Source: Pleurodeles waltl
Taxonomy: Eukaryota > Chordata > Amphibia > Caudata > Salamandridae
DNA length: 64,000 nucleotides
Reading direction: 5' to 3'
Assembly (NCBI RefSeq): GCF_031143425.1
Contig: NC_090451.1
Location: 663,490,575-663,554,574 of the forward strand
Part shown: positions 21,397 through 33,632 of the stretch, one piece after another
Layout: the number at the start of each line of letters is the position of its first letter
Numbering within the stretch: position 1 is the first letter of the stretch
Made by a program: the position numbers and the translations under genes
The notes under the pieces: generated by a model
What the model saw: the letters and a program-made list of their open reading frames with translations, nothing else
What the model was told of the DNA's origin: nothing
Database searches by the model: none

Positions 21397-22200
21397 ATGT
21401 CACCGTATGTGCCCCCCACAGACACATGCACACTCAGGTCAGAGGCCACCGTCATGAAGGGGTATTAACTCCCCCTTGCCACCTATATAATAATTCAGAC
21501 GGAAGGTCAGTTCAGTTTCTCTCTCTCTCTCATTCAGACACAGGGTCAGTTTCAGCCTGTACCGCAGAGTCTCCTCCCTCCATCCCAGGTGAGAGGGCAC
21601 CTTCATGAAAGGGGTCTCTTCATTTAGGCAGGGCCACCTCATCCAGAAGCATCTGCTTCTCTGTCCGCCCCCCCCCCCCCCTTCCTTTCACTCTCCATGC
21701 CAAAGATACACCCTCCCATCTCTCTCCCAGGTGACAGGGCACCTTCCCAGAGGAGATTCTTCAAGGACAGCATAGGATGGGGGAGGGCAGTCAGAATAAG
21801 GTCAGCCCCACCCTGGAGCCTCCTCTGCCCCACCTCCCTCTGTGCGCCCTCTTCCCGCCCCTCCCCATCCTCGGTTCCTTCCCTGATTGGAAGTCTCCGC
21901 CTCACACCAAGGAGCAGATGGCTAGATGCGAATCTGCTTGCCAGACATTTGCCAGCTTGTGTTCCTCCAGCTTCCACCGTGAAATAGCAGAATGAATAAA
22001 AGACCCCTCCCCCCAAAAAATCCGGAGAATGTTTGAATGAGTACGTGACATAGCAAAACAATCGTTTTCACCATTTCCAGGACACGTCACACCCTCTATT
22101 ACTTATTGGCTAATTACTATAACTGGTCACACTAGCAAACGCAGTTATACTAATTTTATCGACCTTGGAAGAATGACATACACAAATCTTTCATCAGGTT
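21397..22200. other. unassigned intronic DNA with simple repeats
   Basis: It contains a TC-dinucleotide run (about 21518-21531), a C homopolymer (about 21669-21680), and recurring AGGTGAGAGGGCACCTTCA-type phrases (at about 21228, 21440, 21590, 21728). The phrases suggest a diverged tandem repeat of about 140-150 bases. No coding exon is supported. Confidence 0.5.
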
Positions 22201-22225
22201 TTTAGCCAATCGGGAAGTAGCCCCC

Positions 22226-22306
22226 AGGGGGCTCGAACAAGCCACTTAGCAGTTTATATGCACATCTGTACTGCGCGCGCTTAACCCGCTCAGCTAGCTC
22301 ACCGGC
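22226..22306 (-). repeat. tRNA-like SINE head with A and B boxes
   Basis: On the minus strand GCCGGTGAGC is followed by TAGCTGAGCGGGTTAAGC, a good pol III A box, and about 40 bases later by TTGTTCGAGCCCCC, a B-box/T-arm-like sequence. Total length is about 81 bases, as in a tRNA. The acceptor stem does not close convincingly, so it is more likely a tRNA-derived SINE or tRNA pseudogene than a functional tRNA. No anticodon is assigned. Confidence 0.55.
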
Positions 22307-22539
22307 AGTGTCGTAACACCCGAGACACACCGTGATGTCCGGTTCAGAAAAAAATATATAGCCCTCTACCTGTCGTGATCTACTCTTACCCCTAGCAGAG
22401 GTTTGTGACTCATGAGGTTTTGGCTTCTGTGCCAGGATGGGTTGCAGAAAGTCCCATTTGGGCCAAGCCAGGGATGCATTTGCCCACCGGTACCTAGGTC
22501 AGACAATTCGGTGGTCCATAAGCAAGGGCGCGAGGCAGG

Positions 22540-23400
22540 CAGGAGAGCCGACAGCCAGGCAGTACCAAGACAGGAGGAGAGGCAGCCAATCAACAGGCAG
22601 ACAGAAGGCAGAGCCCGCTGGGAGCACTTCTAGGAAATCCACTGGAAAGAATAGATGGAAGAAGGCAGACGGATAAACCAAGCAAGATAAAACTAAGGCA
22701 GGGAGGGAAAACAAGTGGAAGGCAAGGAAAAAGGGGCAGGTAGAGAGGCAGGGAAGACATTAGACGGGTAAAAGGTAAGAATGAATGTTAATAGCAGGGA
22801 AGGGAGGCAGGAGGGAAAAGAATAAACAAGCAGGAAGGCGTCGAATCAGGAAGGGAAAAATAGCATGCAGGATGTTAGGACGGAAGGGGGATAGATCAAA
22901 TAGGAACAAGAGAAATAAAGAGATAGTAAAAAAGGCAGAAATGAAGCTATGCAGAGAGAAAGGCAGACATGAAGGGATGGGAGACATGCGGGAAAGAAGA
23001 CAGAAATGAAGGAAGAAATTAAGGGGGAGACAAGAAGCAGTAAAGCTTGAAATAAATCAGGGAAAGTAGGGGAAGAGGGAAGGAAGGCAGGAAAAAAAGG
23101 CAAGATCGAAGTAGGAGCTAAGGAAGAAATCAGGCAGAGATGGAAAGGTGGAAGGAAGGAGATTTGGCAATCAGGCAGGAAAGAACAAAGTAAGGTTAGA
23201 AGGCTTGTACATATGAAATAAGACATGAAAGGTCAAATGAATGAATGAATGATAGGGGCGGAAATGAGGGAGGGAAAGAACGGGAGGAATGGCGGATGGA
23301 AGCAGGCTGGGATGGAAGCTGGAAGGAGGCAGAGCTGAAAAATGGAGACCAGCAATGAATGACCCGGGCTGGGATGCACAAAAGAAGGATGGATCCACAG
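22540..23400. repeat. degenerate purine-strand repeat (GGCAGGAAGGAA type)
   Basis: The plus strand is almost entirely purine with recurrent GGCAGG, GGAAGG, GAAGGAAG and AATGAATGAATGA units. This looks like a decayed tetranucleotide-like array. The long minus-strand frames (Leu/Ser/Pro/Phe-rich) simply read pyrimidine runs and are not genes. Confidence 0.75.
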
Positions 23401-24469
23401 GGGGAGTAAGGCAGGTCTGAAAATGGGGGTTTTGGAAGGTGGTGTTAGGACTGGGAAGTTTCCTACATGGTGACCTGGCGTAAACCTTTGCCCTGAGCGG
23501 CCAACTGGTATCCTGACTTTTATTTCAGCCCTGGCATCACTCTAATCTGGTTGTGCAGAAGTCGAGGCCTGTTCATGTTAATGCAAGGTCCGAGATCAGT
23601 CCTGTGACCTGGAGGGTGCCTAAGAAAGACATTCAAGTACTATCCCTCTTCTGGGCGTATCAGTTAAGGCGGTGATGGCAACATACTGTAGTGTGTAATT
23701 TAAAATTTGGGCAGGCCTTTTTCTTCTGTCAGTAAGAACGTGTTTTTTTGTGGGTGTCCTGGCTTGAAGCCAGCCCTGCCTGCTGTAAAAATCCTCACTT
23801 TACACAAAGGGTGTGTCTGGAGAGCCGCCTAAAACGGACACTTTAAAGAGAACTGACCCAAACAGTTCTAAGTCTGAGACAGTGGATCCACATCCTCATT
23901 TAGAAAATGTGTATAAAGGTTGGATCCGAACCACAACTCTTTATTTCAGTTCCAAATTCTTCATGATCAAGGCAATGCTCTGCAAAGTATTTGAAGGGCT
24001 GTTGTGAGATCAGGGTCGGTTCCTGTCTCACGGCCATTCTTGAGAAGTGAGGGGACATCGCCTGAAGTTTCCCTTGGTGCCAGAGGAGATGAGGGACTCC
24101 CACGTGCCTAGAAGCCTGCATGCCTGCTCAGAGGGTAAAATAATCTGCTTGGTCATGCGGGAGACCAGACTGTCAAGGAGGTGAAGCTAGTGTGTTCCCA
24201 GCACGATGAACACCTAGAAAAAGCAGACTACTTAAGAGAGATTTAAGAGAGGAGTGACCTTTGCTGTGAGTAGGTAACAAGGTCCAGTCCAGTGTCCATG
24301 CTGGGATCTGCACTGAAAAGGTTTTCCAGATTCAGCAATCATAACTCCACCTTGTAGTCACAGCCACACCACCCCCAAAATGGGATGTACCATCGTTTCT
24401 GCCTGCCTTTCTTCCTGTCCTTCCTGTCACCCCCTTTTAGCAGACAATAAGGCAGCAGGATGAGTGTGA
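23401..24469. other. unassigned intronic DNA between two purine-rich tracts
   Basis: It has mixed composition, unlike the purine tracts on both sides, so it may be an insertion that split one larger array. I found no paired ends. Confidence 0.4.
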
Positions 24470-24850
24470 AGCATGGCTGAAGTAAGGCGCACAAGTAGAC
24501 AACAAAGCAGGCAGTTAAAAAGGAGCGAGGAACAAAGGCAGAATGGTAGGCAGACTCAAAGAAGGCAGAAAGGAAAGACTGCAGTTTGGATACAATGAGG
24601 TGAGACAGGAGGTAAGGAGGATGCCAGGACAGCTAATAAATGCAGGTAGGATGCAGAGATGTAGCAAGGCATGAAGGAAGGCGTGCAAGGAGGCAAATGG
24701 ACAGGATGGCTGGTAGGTGCAACCGCAGATAAACACAAATTCTGGAGGACAAACAAGCAATCAAACGGACACATGGCACACAGGCAAATATGAAAGCATG
24801 CAGGCAGACAGACAAAGTTATGCCACATTTTGGCTGCGGAAGGAAGAAAA
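24470..24850. repeat. second degenerate purine-strand repeat
   Basis: GGCAGGNAGG, AAGGCAGAAAGG and ACAGGCAAAT-type units resemble 22540-23400. The segment may be the other half of the same array. Confidence 0.6.
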
Positions 24851-25876
24851 CAGAAAGGTTGACAGTACTATTGCCTTTATGATTTGTATTGCGGTGTTGG
24901 CCACCAGATATCTTTCCAGGCTGCTGAAAGCTCTGTTGACACAAACTGTACACACACTGGGCATTGTTACTGGGGGAATTAACAGGGATTGCAAGAGTGA
25001 CCCTGGGGTCCCTGAAGAAATGAGGAATTTCCGGGTGATCAATTATTGTTATTGGGACGGTACATCAGTTGCAACTTTTCAGGAGTACTCAGGTCTGTAA
25101 GCTGATCTAGATTAAGTTGAGTTAGTATATACAGTGCACAATTACGAATGTGTAAATGCCCATTAAAAGTGAATTTGAACATCCTAACTTTTTTTCTCGA
25201 TGCAGAAGATATGTTTACACACCTGAAGAAATGCCTTCCCCTACACCTCCACCAGTTTGGGGGTTCCCTTCCCATTCACAACTTCCATAGAGATTTACTC
25301 CTGTGCTTAACAAAGGTAAATTTCTAAGGATGGGAATGCGCAGTGGGAAAGGTTGTGCATGTCCACAATCTCACAAGCTTTTGGCTGTTTCAGTGGCATT
25401 CCCGTCGTAGGATGCCTACTACCCACTCCCAGAAGCATATTTACTACTAGCTAATATTACATACTACCTGGTGTAACATTACAAGTGCCTTTTCTGACTT
25501 ATGAGTGTTAATTCAAAGTCTGTCCATTTCAAAAGTGAATTTGCTTGTCTTGACCTTTGCTCAGGTAAGTTGAACTTCGGTGGCCAAATGGTTGGCCCCA
25601 TCGCGTTTTCTGACCACTGAATAAATATAACTATTGATTGTTCTGATGTCCACAATATAGATACATTGGTAGGCTGTTTAAGGTTCTGAATCTGTGAAAT
25701 AACACCATTTATACTTTTTAAACTGATGCCAGTTTACGTGTATAATTTGATCAAATTTGATGCTGACAGTTTTCAACAATTTCTCTAGAAAGTGGTGTTT
25801 TTACTGTCTCCTTGAAGTGTAGTAAACTAGGCCAATAATGACAAAATGATACATATAGATGGATTTTTGGATTCCC
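24851..25876. other. unassigned intronic DNA
   Basis: No gene, RNA or repeat can be supported in this stretch. Confidence 0.4.
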
Positions 25877-26800
25877 GGGCCCATATTTATACTTTTTGAC
25901 GCAAAACTGCGCCAACGCAGTTTTGCGTCAAAAAAATGAGCGCCGGCTAACGCCATTCTGAAGCACCATGCGGGCGCCGTATTTATTGAATGACGTTAGC
26001 CGGCGTTAGCCGCCGGCGCCGTCTTGTGTGCGTTAAAAAAAACGACGTACACCAGGTAGCGCCGGCGTAGGGGGATATGGGGCTTGGGCGTCAAGAAATG
26101 GGGCAAGTCAGGTTGAGGCAATTTTTTCGCCTCAACCCGATTTGCGCCATTTTTTTTCACTCCCAACCCCCATAGAAATGACTCCTGTCTTAGCAAAGAC
26201 AGGAGTCATGCCCCCTTGCCCAATGGCCATGCCCAGGGGACTTCTGTCCCCTGGGCATGGTCATTGGGCATAGTGGCATGTAGGGGGGCACAAATCAGGC
26301 CCCCCTATGCCACAAAAAAAACAAAAAAAAAACACTTACCTGAACTTACCTTAATGTCCCTGGGATGGGTCCCTCCAGCCTTGGGTGTCCTCCTGGGGTG
26401 GGCATGGGTGACAGGGGGTGTCCCTGGGGGAATGGGAGGGCACCTCTGGGCTCCTTCAGAGCCCACAGGTCCCTTAACGCCTGCCTTTTGCAGGCGCTAA
26501 AAAACGGCACAAAAGCGTCCGTCCGTCATTTTTTTTGACCTGCCCACTCCCGGGCGTGATTTTTGCCCGGGTGTATAAATCCGACGCACATGCCTCGGAG
26601 TCGATTTTTTAGACGGGAACGCCTACCTTGCATATAATTAACGCAAAGTAGGTGTCCACGCTAAAAAATGACGCTAACTCCATGGACTTTGGCGCTAGAC
26701 GCGTCTAACGCCAAAGTATAAATATGGAGTTAGTTTTGCGTCGAAATTGCGTCAAAAAAAACGACGCAATTTCGGCGCAAACGGAGTATAAATATGCCCC
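25877..26800 (+). mobile_element. Harbinger-like hairpin-rich MITE, about 924 bp
   Basis: The ends GGGCCCATATTTATACTTTT and ACGGAGTATAAATATGCCCC match the 17617 copy in the same orientation. The same four hairpins are present (terminal GACGCAAAACTGCG, ATGACTCCTGTCTT, CAATGGCCATGCCC, CACTCCCGGGC). The 3-base flanks are not clear because the flanks are CCGG-rich. It appears close in sequence to 17617 and 28575. Confidence 0.85.
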
Positions 26801-28571
26801 CCGGAATTTGATTTGCATGTGAAATGTGTTATGGAACTACTCGGGCACTGTATTACCTATGTTACAGACAATTATTTGCGCCTATAAAGTTAAGGTTGAC
26901 ACCTGGTTATATAGAAAACCCGTTTTGCACCATTAAAACTTTGACCACTTTTCACTAATGTATTTTTTATAACAGGGGTCCCAAATGCTGTGACTTTTCC
27001 CCCCCAAAAATAAAATTTATAATGGATTAATTTCACCCCAAGAAATAAAATTGTGTTGAACAAAATGACACCAGAATTGCCATGTATGTTGTACGTTGCG
27101 CCATTCTGTGGTTTTTCTTGCTTGGGGAATTCTCGTGTAGTTATTTTTGAGTTTTTACTAAAAGACCAAGAATTTAATATTGTGCAACAGTACACTATAC
27201 ATCCATAAATGTTTGAGAATAAATGATAATCCCTCATGAAGAACAGAAGTTCAGACCACTACATATTCACCGAGCCAGTAAATCAGCAGTATTGTACTAT
27301 TGTCTATATTCATAAGCATTACAAGATAGTGAACGTCTAAAAAATAACCCCACATCTCCGACACTTTAAATTTGCTCCACATCTAATTTTATATTTATGA
27401 GTAATATGTAAAGGACAGCACATTGCCAATAAGGCTCTCTACACCTACAAAAAGCCACAAACAGGTGCTGCACACCCCCCCTGGAGTCTGGTGTGTAGTA
27501 GAGTTCACTCCCCACTGAGGCTAACAGGAGCTCTTTGGAATTTAATGTTTGTGTATAGTGATTATAAGCCACTACATAGCACACAGTTTCACTATACACC
27601 GATATGGAGATGTAAACCACACGCTAAAGGCCTACATTGTGTGGGGTGGGAAGAGCCAACACCAGAACATTATAAATTGGTGCTTTATGGGATTAAATGT
27701 TCTAAAACATATAGGCTAACCACTATAAAACTAAAGAAGTGCTACAGACCTACGTGAGCTCAGTAAGCCGGTGGTATAGACACGGACCAGGTTCATCACC
27801 CATATATTAACACACAAACTGATTGTTAGATAAATAAATAGGGATACAAGTGAGGTGGGGTCCCAACTGTACCCCATACACCTAAATAGCAAAAGTTACG
27901 TTGAGTTAAATATAAATAAGTAGTAAATATCTCTGAACACAAGATGAAAATGGAAATATTGCCTATATTGACTTATCAGGTATCTATGACTTGCACGAAG
28001 AGGTGAGAATGTGCCTACAACAACACGATCAGCAACATCCTACTTATGTACAACAAAAAGAAACAAAAAACATTAAAATATCAAGCAATAATGGCAAACG
28101 TTTAATCGAGAGAAAATGTCACACACATCAATCAAACGTTTGAACATTACTTATAATAAACAAATGAATAAACTTGACTAATTAACTTTATAACAGCCTT
28201 GAAGTTATACTAAGTAAGCAAATCCACTGAAAAAACAATAGGTAAGGGTCTATCAATAGTGATAAGTAGTAAATTGGCTGTTCAAAGTACAATTAGACGA
28301 GATGGTAAATGCAGCAGTGAAAATACTACGTAACTATAACTACCACCGTTGCCATACAATCTTACTACATCCAGTGTCTTTTTTAGAGGTGGGTGAGCCA
28401 ACAAAGTAACAGGAAATGCCAAGCCAAGGGTGGGCTCTGGGTTTAAGTGCCCCTGCATGAGCATAGCCTTGAAAATATTTGGCATGTAATCATGGAACAA
28501 ACACATACTACAATATCATACAGTGTCTTTAAACTAAAAAATGTGTATTTCTTTAACATAGTGCATCAAAC
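26801..28571. other. unassigned AT-rich intronic DNA
   Basis: No exon or definable repeat can be supported. Short frames at 26890-27237 and 27366-27620 show no recognisable domain. Confidence 0.4.
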
Positions 28572-28574
28572 TAT

Positions 28575-29471
28575 GGGCCATATTTATACTCCGTTTGCGC
28601 CGGATTTGCGTCGTTTTTTTTAACGCAAAACAAACTCCATATTTATACTCTGGCGTTAGACGCGTCTAGCGCCAAAGTCCATGGAGTTTGCGTCATTTTT
28701 TAGCGTGGACACCTACTTTGCGTTAATGGTATGCAAGGTAGGCGTTCCCGTCTAAAAAAGTGACTCTGAGGCATGTGCGCCGTATTTACACTCCCGGGCA
28801 AAAATGACGCCCGGGAGTGGGCGGGTCAAAAAAAATGACGTCCAGCTGCTTTTGCATCGTTTTTTAGCGCCTGGTCAGGGCAGGCGTTAAGGGACCTGTG
28901 GGCTCGGAAGGAGCCCAGAGGTGCTCTCCCATGCCCCCAGGGACCCCCCTGTCACCCTTGCCCACCGCCTAAGGATGGAGGGACCCATCCCAGGGAACAT
29001 AAGGTAAGTTCAGGTAAGTATTTTCTTTTTTTTTTTGTGGCATAGGGGGGCCTGATTTGTGCCCCCCTACATGCCACTATGCCCAATGACCATGCCCAGG
29101 GGACAGAAGTCCCCTGGGCATGGCCATTGGGCAAGGGGGCATGACTCCTGTCTTTGCTAAGACAGGAGTCATTTCAATGGGGGTTGGGAGTCAAAAATAA
29201 TGGCGCAAATCGGGTTGAGGCGAAAATTTTGCCTCAGCCTGACTTGCCCCATTTTTTGGCGCCCAAGCTCCATATTCCCCTACGCCGGCGCTGCCTGGTG
29301 TACGTCATTTTTTTTGACGCACACCAGCAGCTCCGCCGGCTAATGCCGGCTAACGTCATTGAATAAATACGGCGCCCGCATGGCGCTTCAGAATGGAGTT
29401 AGCCGGCGTTAGATTTTTTGACGCACAACTGCGTTCGCGCAGTTGTGCGTCGAAAAGTATAAATATGGCCC
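28575..29471 (-). mobile_element. Harbinger-like hairpin-rich MITE, 897 bp (reverse orientation)
   Basis: The ends GGGCCATATTTATACTCCGT and AAAAGTATAAATATGGCCC are flanked by TAT on both sides (28572-28574 and 29472-29474). It carries the same hairpins as the 17617 copy in mirror order. The plus-strand frame at 29154-29366 is the shared repeat frame and not a gene. Confidence 0.87.
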
Positions 29472-29730
29472 TATGTCTCTGCACTGAGGAGTATTTATTA
29501 AAAATGACTTTATAAATATGAACTGAGAACAATTCCTGCCCCCACCCAAAGACAATGCCATCAGTAAACTAAGAGGCATGTAATTTACCTTGTGTACCCT
29601 ATATGTGGCCTGGATTCTTATTATAGATGAAGCAACATTATAGGCTATAAAATCAAACACAAAAGGCTTTTTTTAAACAATTTACATCCAGGACTTACCT
29701 AGTTGAAGCTGCTGTCTTATGAGACAATAA
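29472..29730. other. unassigned intronic DNA
   Basis: Nothing supportable was seen between the Harbinger-like element and the CORE-SINE-like fragment. Confidence 0.4.
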
Positions 29731-29820
29731 AGAAAATGGAGGCTCAGTGAAATTAAATATTTCACTAGGATCAGACAGTTTGGTAATGCGAGGAAATTAG
29801 ATTGATCCAAGGTTTTGGCC
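29731..29820 (+). repeat. MIR/CORE-SINE-like fragment
   Basis: AATGGAGGCTCAGTGAAATT then CACTAGGATCAGACAG follows the MIR order (GAGGCTCAGAGAGGTGAAGT, CCAAGGTCACACAG). It is a diverged fragment; compare 34861. Confidence 0.5.
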
Positions 29821-31531
29821 TTTCATATTGTGCACTTCGGCCACTAGATGGGTGTCTCTTTCTGATCTCAAAGGTTAGTGCTTTGTTTTTAACTCTTGGC
29901 GGATGAGATTAGTGCATGGTTGACAGGTAGAATCCTTTTTTCATTTTTGGTCATTTTTCATAGCATGAACCTTGCTCAAGGATATAAGTGTGTTACTTTT
30001 TTTTTGGCATTGGGAGATTTGCTGTGATTCACAAAATGACAAGTCCAAGCTATTTTTGGAACCTGGTTCCCTATGTTACTTGATTGGCAGCCACCAGGCC
30101 ACATCACTTCCCATGAAAGATTGGCTCATTTTGGGCTTGAGGATCGAAGAGGGCCTAATGCTGAAACAGAGCCAGACATTTAGCTCAAATCTGAGTCGAG
30201 CTTTCAGTGGCTCACCCAGCCCTATATGTCACACATACAAATTTACATTAAACAAGGTACATGCTCACCATCAAACTTAACAATATTTGCATATTTTGAC
30301 ATGAGAAAAAACATGGAACTCAACCATACCGTACCCAAAATTCCTACATACACTGATACTTATGAAAATGTGCTATCATAGAAACACAATGCGCAACATT
30401 TCATCATCATCATAAGAATAAATATAACATTCATTCCCTCAATCTTGAACGCATCCAGGAAATAACAGTATAGTCCCAATAAACAATCATTTAATTGCTC
30501 TTAAAATTCAGTATCACTCCAGCTACTTTTGCAAGCGGACATACAAAGTTTTGCACACTCAACAAAGGCCTCCTACATTCACATCTCTTTGTCACCCCTC
30601 ATACATGATGGCAGGGGTGGGAGTCAAGGTACAGGTGAGGAGCTCCTTCACTGTTGTATTTGTTGTCTTTTTAGGGTTTATGTTGTATCTGGCATTAATC
30701 CATAATGAGTGATAGCTCCTTTGTAGAAGTTCTTGAGGTGATAATTGCTGATCTTTTCTGTAATGACTTTTGTCACCTTTGTTGTCTCTGGACCAAGCTT
30801 GACAGTACTCTTGGGATCTTTTTCGAAATGGTACTTTGTTTTTAAGTTTAATACAGATATGTCAAATATTTCAATAGTTATTTAAGAAAATCGATTTTTC
30901 GAGTGTGCATACAAAATTCCCTTACTAATAGATAAAATGACTGGACAGCATCATACTAATCTTGTCTGAGAATATATACTTTTTGTGGTTTGGTGTAAAT
31001 TAACTAAATGCTATAAGAGAAGATGGTATGTTATAAGATAACTCTGAATGGTAATCCTAGATTAAAAGGGGTAATAAATGATAAATCAATACTATTGAAA
31101 AACAGACTGAAGAACTGGTGCACGAATCATGTGTTGAAAACATGATTGTTTGCTGTGAGTTGTGGTTCACAAATCCGTGCACTATATCTTCAAACCCACT
31201 TTAAACTGAGTGGCCATCAGAATGTCTGAGATGTTCTGACTCACCTGCCATTAGGGGATCTGCAGACCATGGCTGAAAAAAATTGGATGAAGCCACGTAA
31301 AGATAGTCTGTTAATATACGAGGCCCGAGTGGTGGGAGGATGAGGACACTGTACTAGAAGTCGAAAATAACTCTTATTATGAGGATTAAACTGACAAGTT
31401 ATTAGAAAGTGAAAAAATAAGGATAGTGAGGACTTTTTGTCTGCAGACACTAAATCAGGAGCCACATTTTTATACAAAACTTTAGTACTTGCTATCATCA
31501 TTCACTGCAGGCTATGAAATTTTTACCACAC
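29821..31531. other. unassigned intronic DNA
   Basis: AT-rich sequence with no supportable gene, RNA or repeat. Frames at 29972-30280 and 31241-31501 are unrecognised. Confidence 0.4.
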
Positions 31532-31534
31532 ATA

Positions 31535-32045
31535 GAGCATATTTACAAGACACTGGTGCATCAGTGCTGATGTGCTAGTTTTCTTGCGTTGCCCCTGCCC
31601 ACCTAACAACAGCATGGCGCTCGTTAGGCCAATAGTGTCAAAATTGTTGAAGCTATTGTGGCGCTTTGCTGCACTAAAGTCCAAATTTTGACGCTTGTGC
31701 AACAAAGTGCAAGGAGGACCATTGATTAAAATGGGTGCGACACTTCAATGCCTGCTTTGAGCAGGCCTTACAAACGACACCAAAAATGGTGCAGTGAAAT
31801 TTTGTATATATTTGCGCCTCCTTGCGCCATATTTGTGGGCCTCCTAATGCCGGAACGCCCCTTGCATACATTATGCCTGACGCAGGCATAATGTGGCGCA
31901 AGGGGGTCGCAAAGTGTCGGAATGCATGCATTGCTAAACTTTGTAAAAATGGTGCAGCTAAATTGCCTCCTTGAGCCACATTAGCTTAAAAAATAATTAT
32001 GCTAGTGCGGCGCAAGGAGGCTCTAGAGCCTTGTAAATCTGGCCC
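31535..32045. mobile_element. Harbinger-like MITE, second subfamily, 511 bp
   Basis: The ends GAGCATATTTACAAGACACT and CCTTGTAAATCTGGCCC are inverted, with ATA on both sides (31532-31534 and 32046-32048). The interior is full of short TGGCGCAAGG and CCTTGCGCCA motifs. The ends resemble but are not identical to the GGGCCATATTTATACT family, suggesting a related subfamily. Confidence 0.7.
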
Positions 32046-32048
32046 ATA

Positions 32049-32930
32049 TTTTCCATAACGTGCCCATGAGTAGTTTACAGATTTTAAAAATAAATTACAA
32101 AAACAATAAAGCACTAGTAGAGAAACCACAATTAAAAGGATGTTAATTTGTAATGCAATAGGGTGGAAATGGTGTCAACAATAACTGCTGGACTATTTCA
32201 GAAAAGTTTGATTTTTGTATCTTAATCATAACATCCTTTTTTGTAAGTGTTTTTTCCAGTTAGCATGTGAGACGGTGTTTGTGTATGTGAGCGTTTGTCT
32301 ATGTGATAGACATTTTCCAATATGTCTGATTGGTTCATTAGAGATCACATGATGACAACTTGCCATTCAATGCATAATGACTGAAATCATGACTCTGTGC
32401 TTTCAGAAGCTACTGGGCGAAAATAATTGTTATGTTTACGCACCACTCGCTTATAACATTCCTGTATTACAAAAGAAAATCACATTGAAAACACACTTTA
32501 TTATTCCACCCAATTATCTTTATCAAACGTATTAACAGTACATTTTAACATATATTTTATTTTAAGAATAAGTGGCCTGGAGGTAAAAGTAGGTCGTCTA
32601 TATTGAATTTTAATTAAGGTTTGACATTAATGAGGCTTCCTACCCTCTCCTTCAACCCCTCTTTTTTAAAATAAAATATTTATGATGTACCATTACATGT
32701 AGAAATTATTCAATACTTCAACAAATGCTCTATGAATTATTTTATTTATCTATAGATCTACAGATTTCAGACTTCTCTCTCTACCAATGTAGCACAAAGT
32801 ATACACGATGTACCCCAATTAACAAGACATTACATAAAGGATAATCATTTACACCCAAAGAGAGGCTGCTATGGGTTTCATAAATAATACTTGGTCTGTA
32901 GTTTTCTGGCATATATTCAAACAAAACGTG
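32049..32930. other. unassigned AT-rich intronic DNA
   Basis: No supportable gene or repeat was seen. Confidence 0.4.
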
Positions 32931-32932
32931 AC

Positions 32933-33471
32933 CAGGCCAGAGACGTTTGAGGCATAGGCAACCTCGGCTCTAGCCCAGGGCCACAGCCTTTCTAGGGCCT
33001 CCTGATACAGGCAACTCTCTTCTGCAGAGAGCCTTGCCTTGGCGATCTTGAATAATTCTAAATGGGATTGTTTTAAATACTGTTTTCCTGAATTTTTAAT
33101 GTGGGTGACATGTGACTCTATCACAGATAGTTTGCAGAGAAATCCTGTGTTTATATTTCATGCAACATCCATAAAAAAGTTTTTTTTGGATCATAACAGG
33201 ACCTCGCATGAGAGAAATGGGAAGGTGCCACAGAGACAATTTGCAGTAATAGTAGTTAGCTACTGCAGTTAACAATATTTGACAAACACACATCACTATC
33301 CCTGAATATTAGATGTAAACACATTTAGACGAGTGTGCCTATGCACTGTCTGTGACATGGCCAAAAAGGGCATGAAAGAGCTAAAATGGGATCATAATTT
33401 CAAAACTGTTCCAAACGGGGGCCCCCAAATACGTTTAGCCTAGGGCCCCCAAAATCCTTAAGATGCCCCTG
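32933..33471 (-). mobile_element. probable hAT-like element ending in GATGCCCCTG
   Basis: The right end AATCCTTAAGATGCCCCTG, preceded by GGGGGCCCCC-like blocks, is typical of a hAT family with CAGGGGCATCTTAAGG termini. A left end CAGGCCAGAGACG with GCCCAGGGCC downstream is a weak inverted match. The flanking 8 bases agree at only about four positions, so the left boundary is uncertain. The minus frame at 32849-33124 overlaps it and shows no known domain. Confidence 0.45.
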
Positions 33472-33632
33472 CATATAACTGTATTCACTATATGTTATTG
33501 CAGGTTCGTGGTCTTCACCTTTTAGCAGCAGGTCTGAGGCTTTGGTGGGCTAGTGATGGGACCACTCTGTAATATGTAAAAAAATATATATAACCGTAGA
33601 TATTCCATAAATCCAGTTTTTGATAGGAGCCT

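Noticed and set aside
22846..23226. Leu/Phe/Pro-rich minus-strand frames in the purine tract
   Set aside because: They are translations of pyrimidine runs in a degenerate simple repeat.
17735..29366. Recurrent MLRQESF... frame in three copies (17735, 25996, 29154) as a conserved small protein
   Set aside because: The frame recurs only because these are copies of the same MITE, and it spans hairpin sequences.
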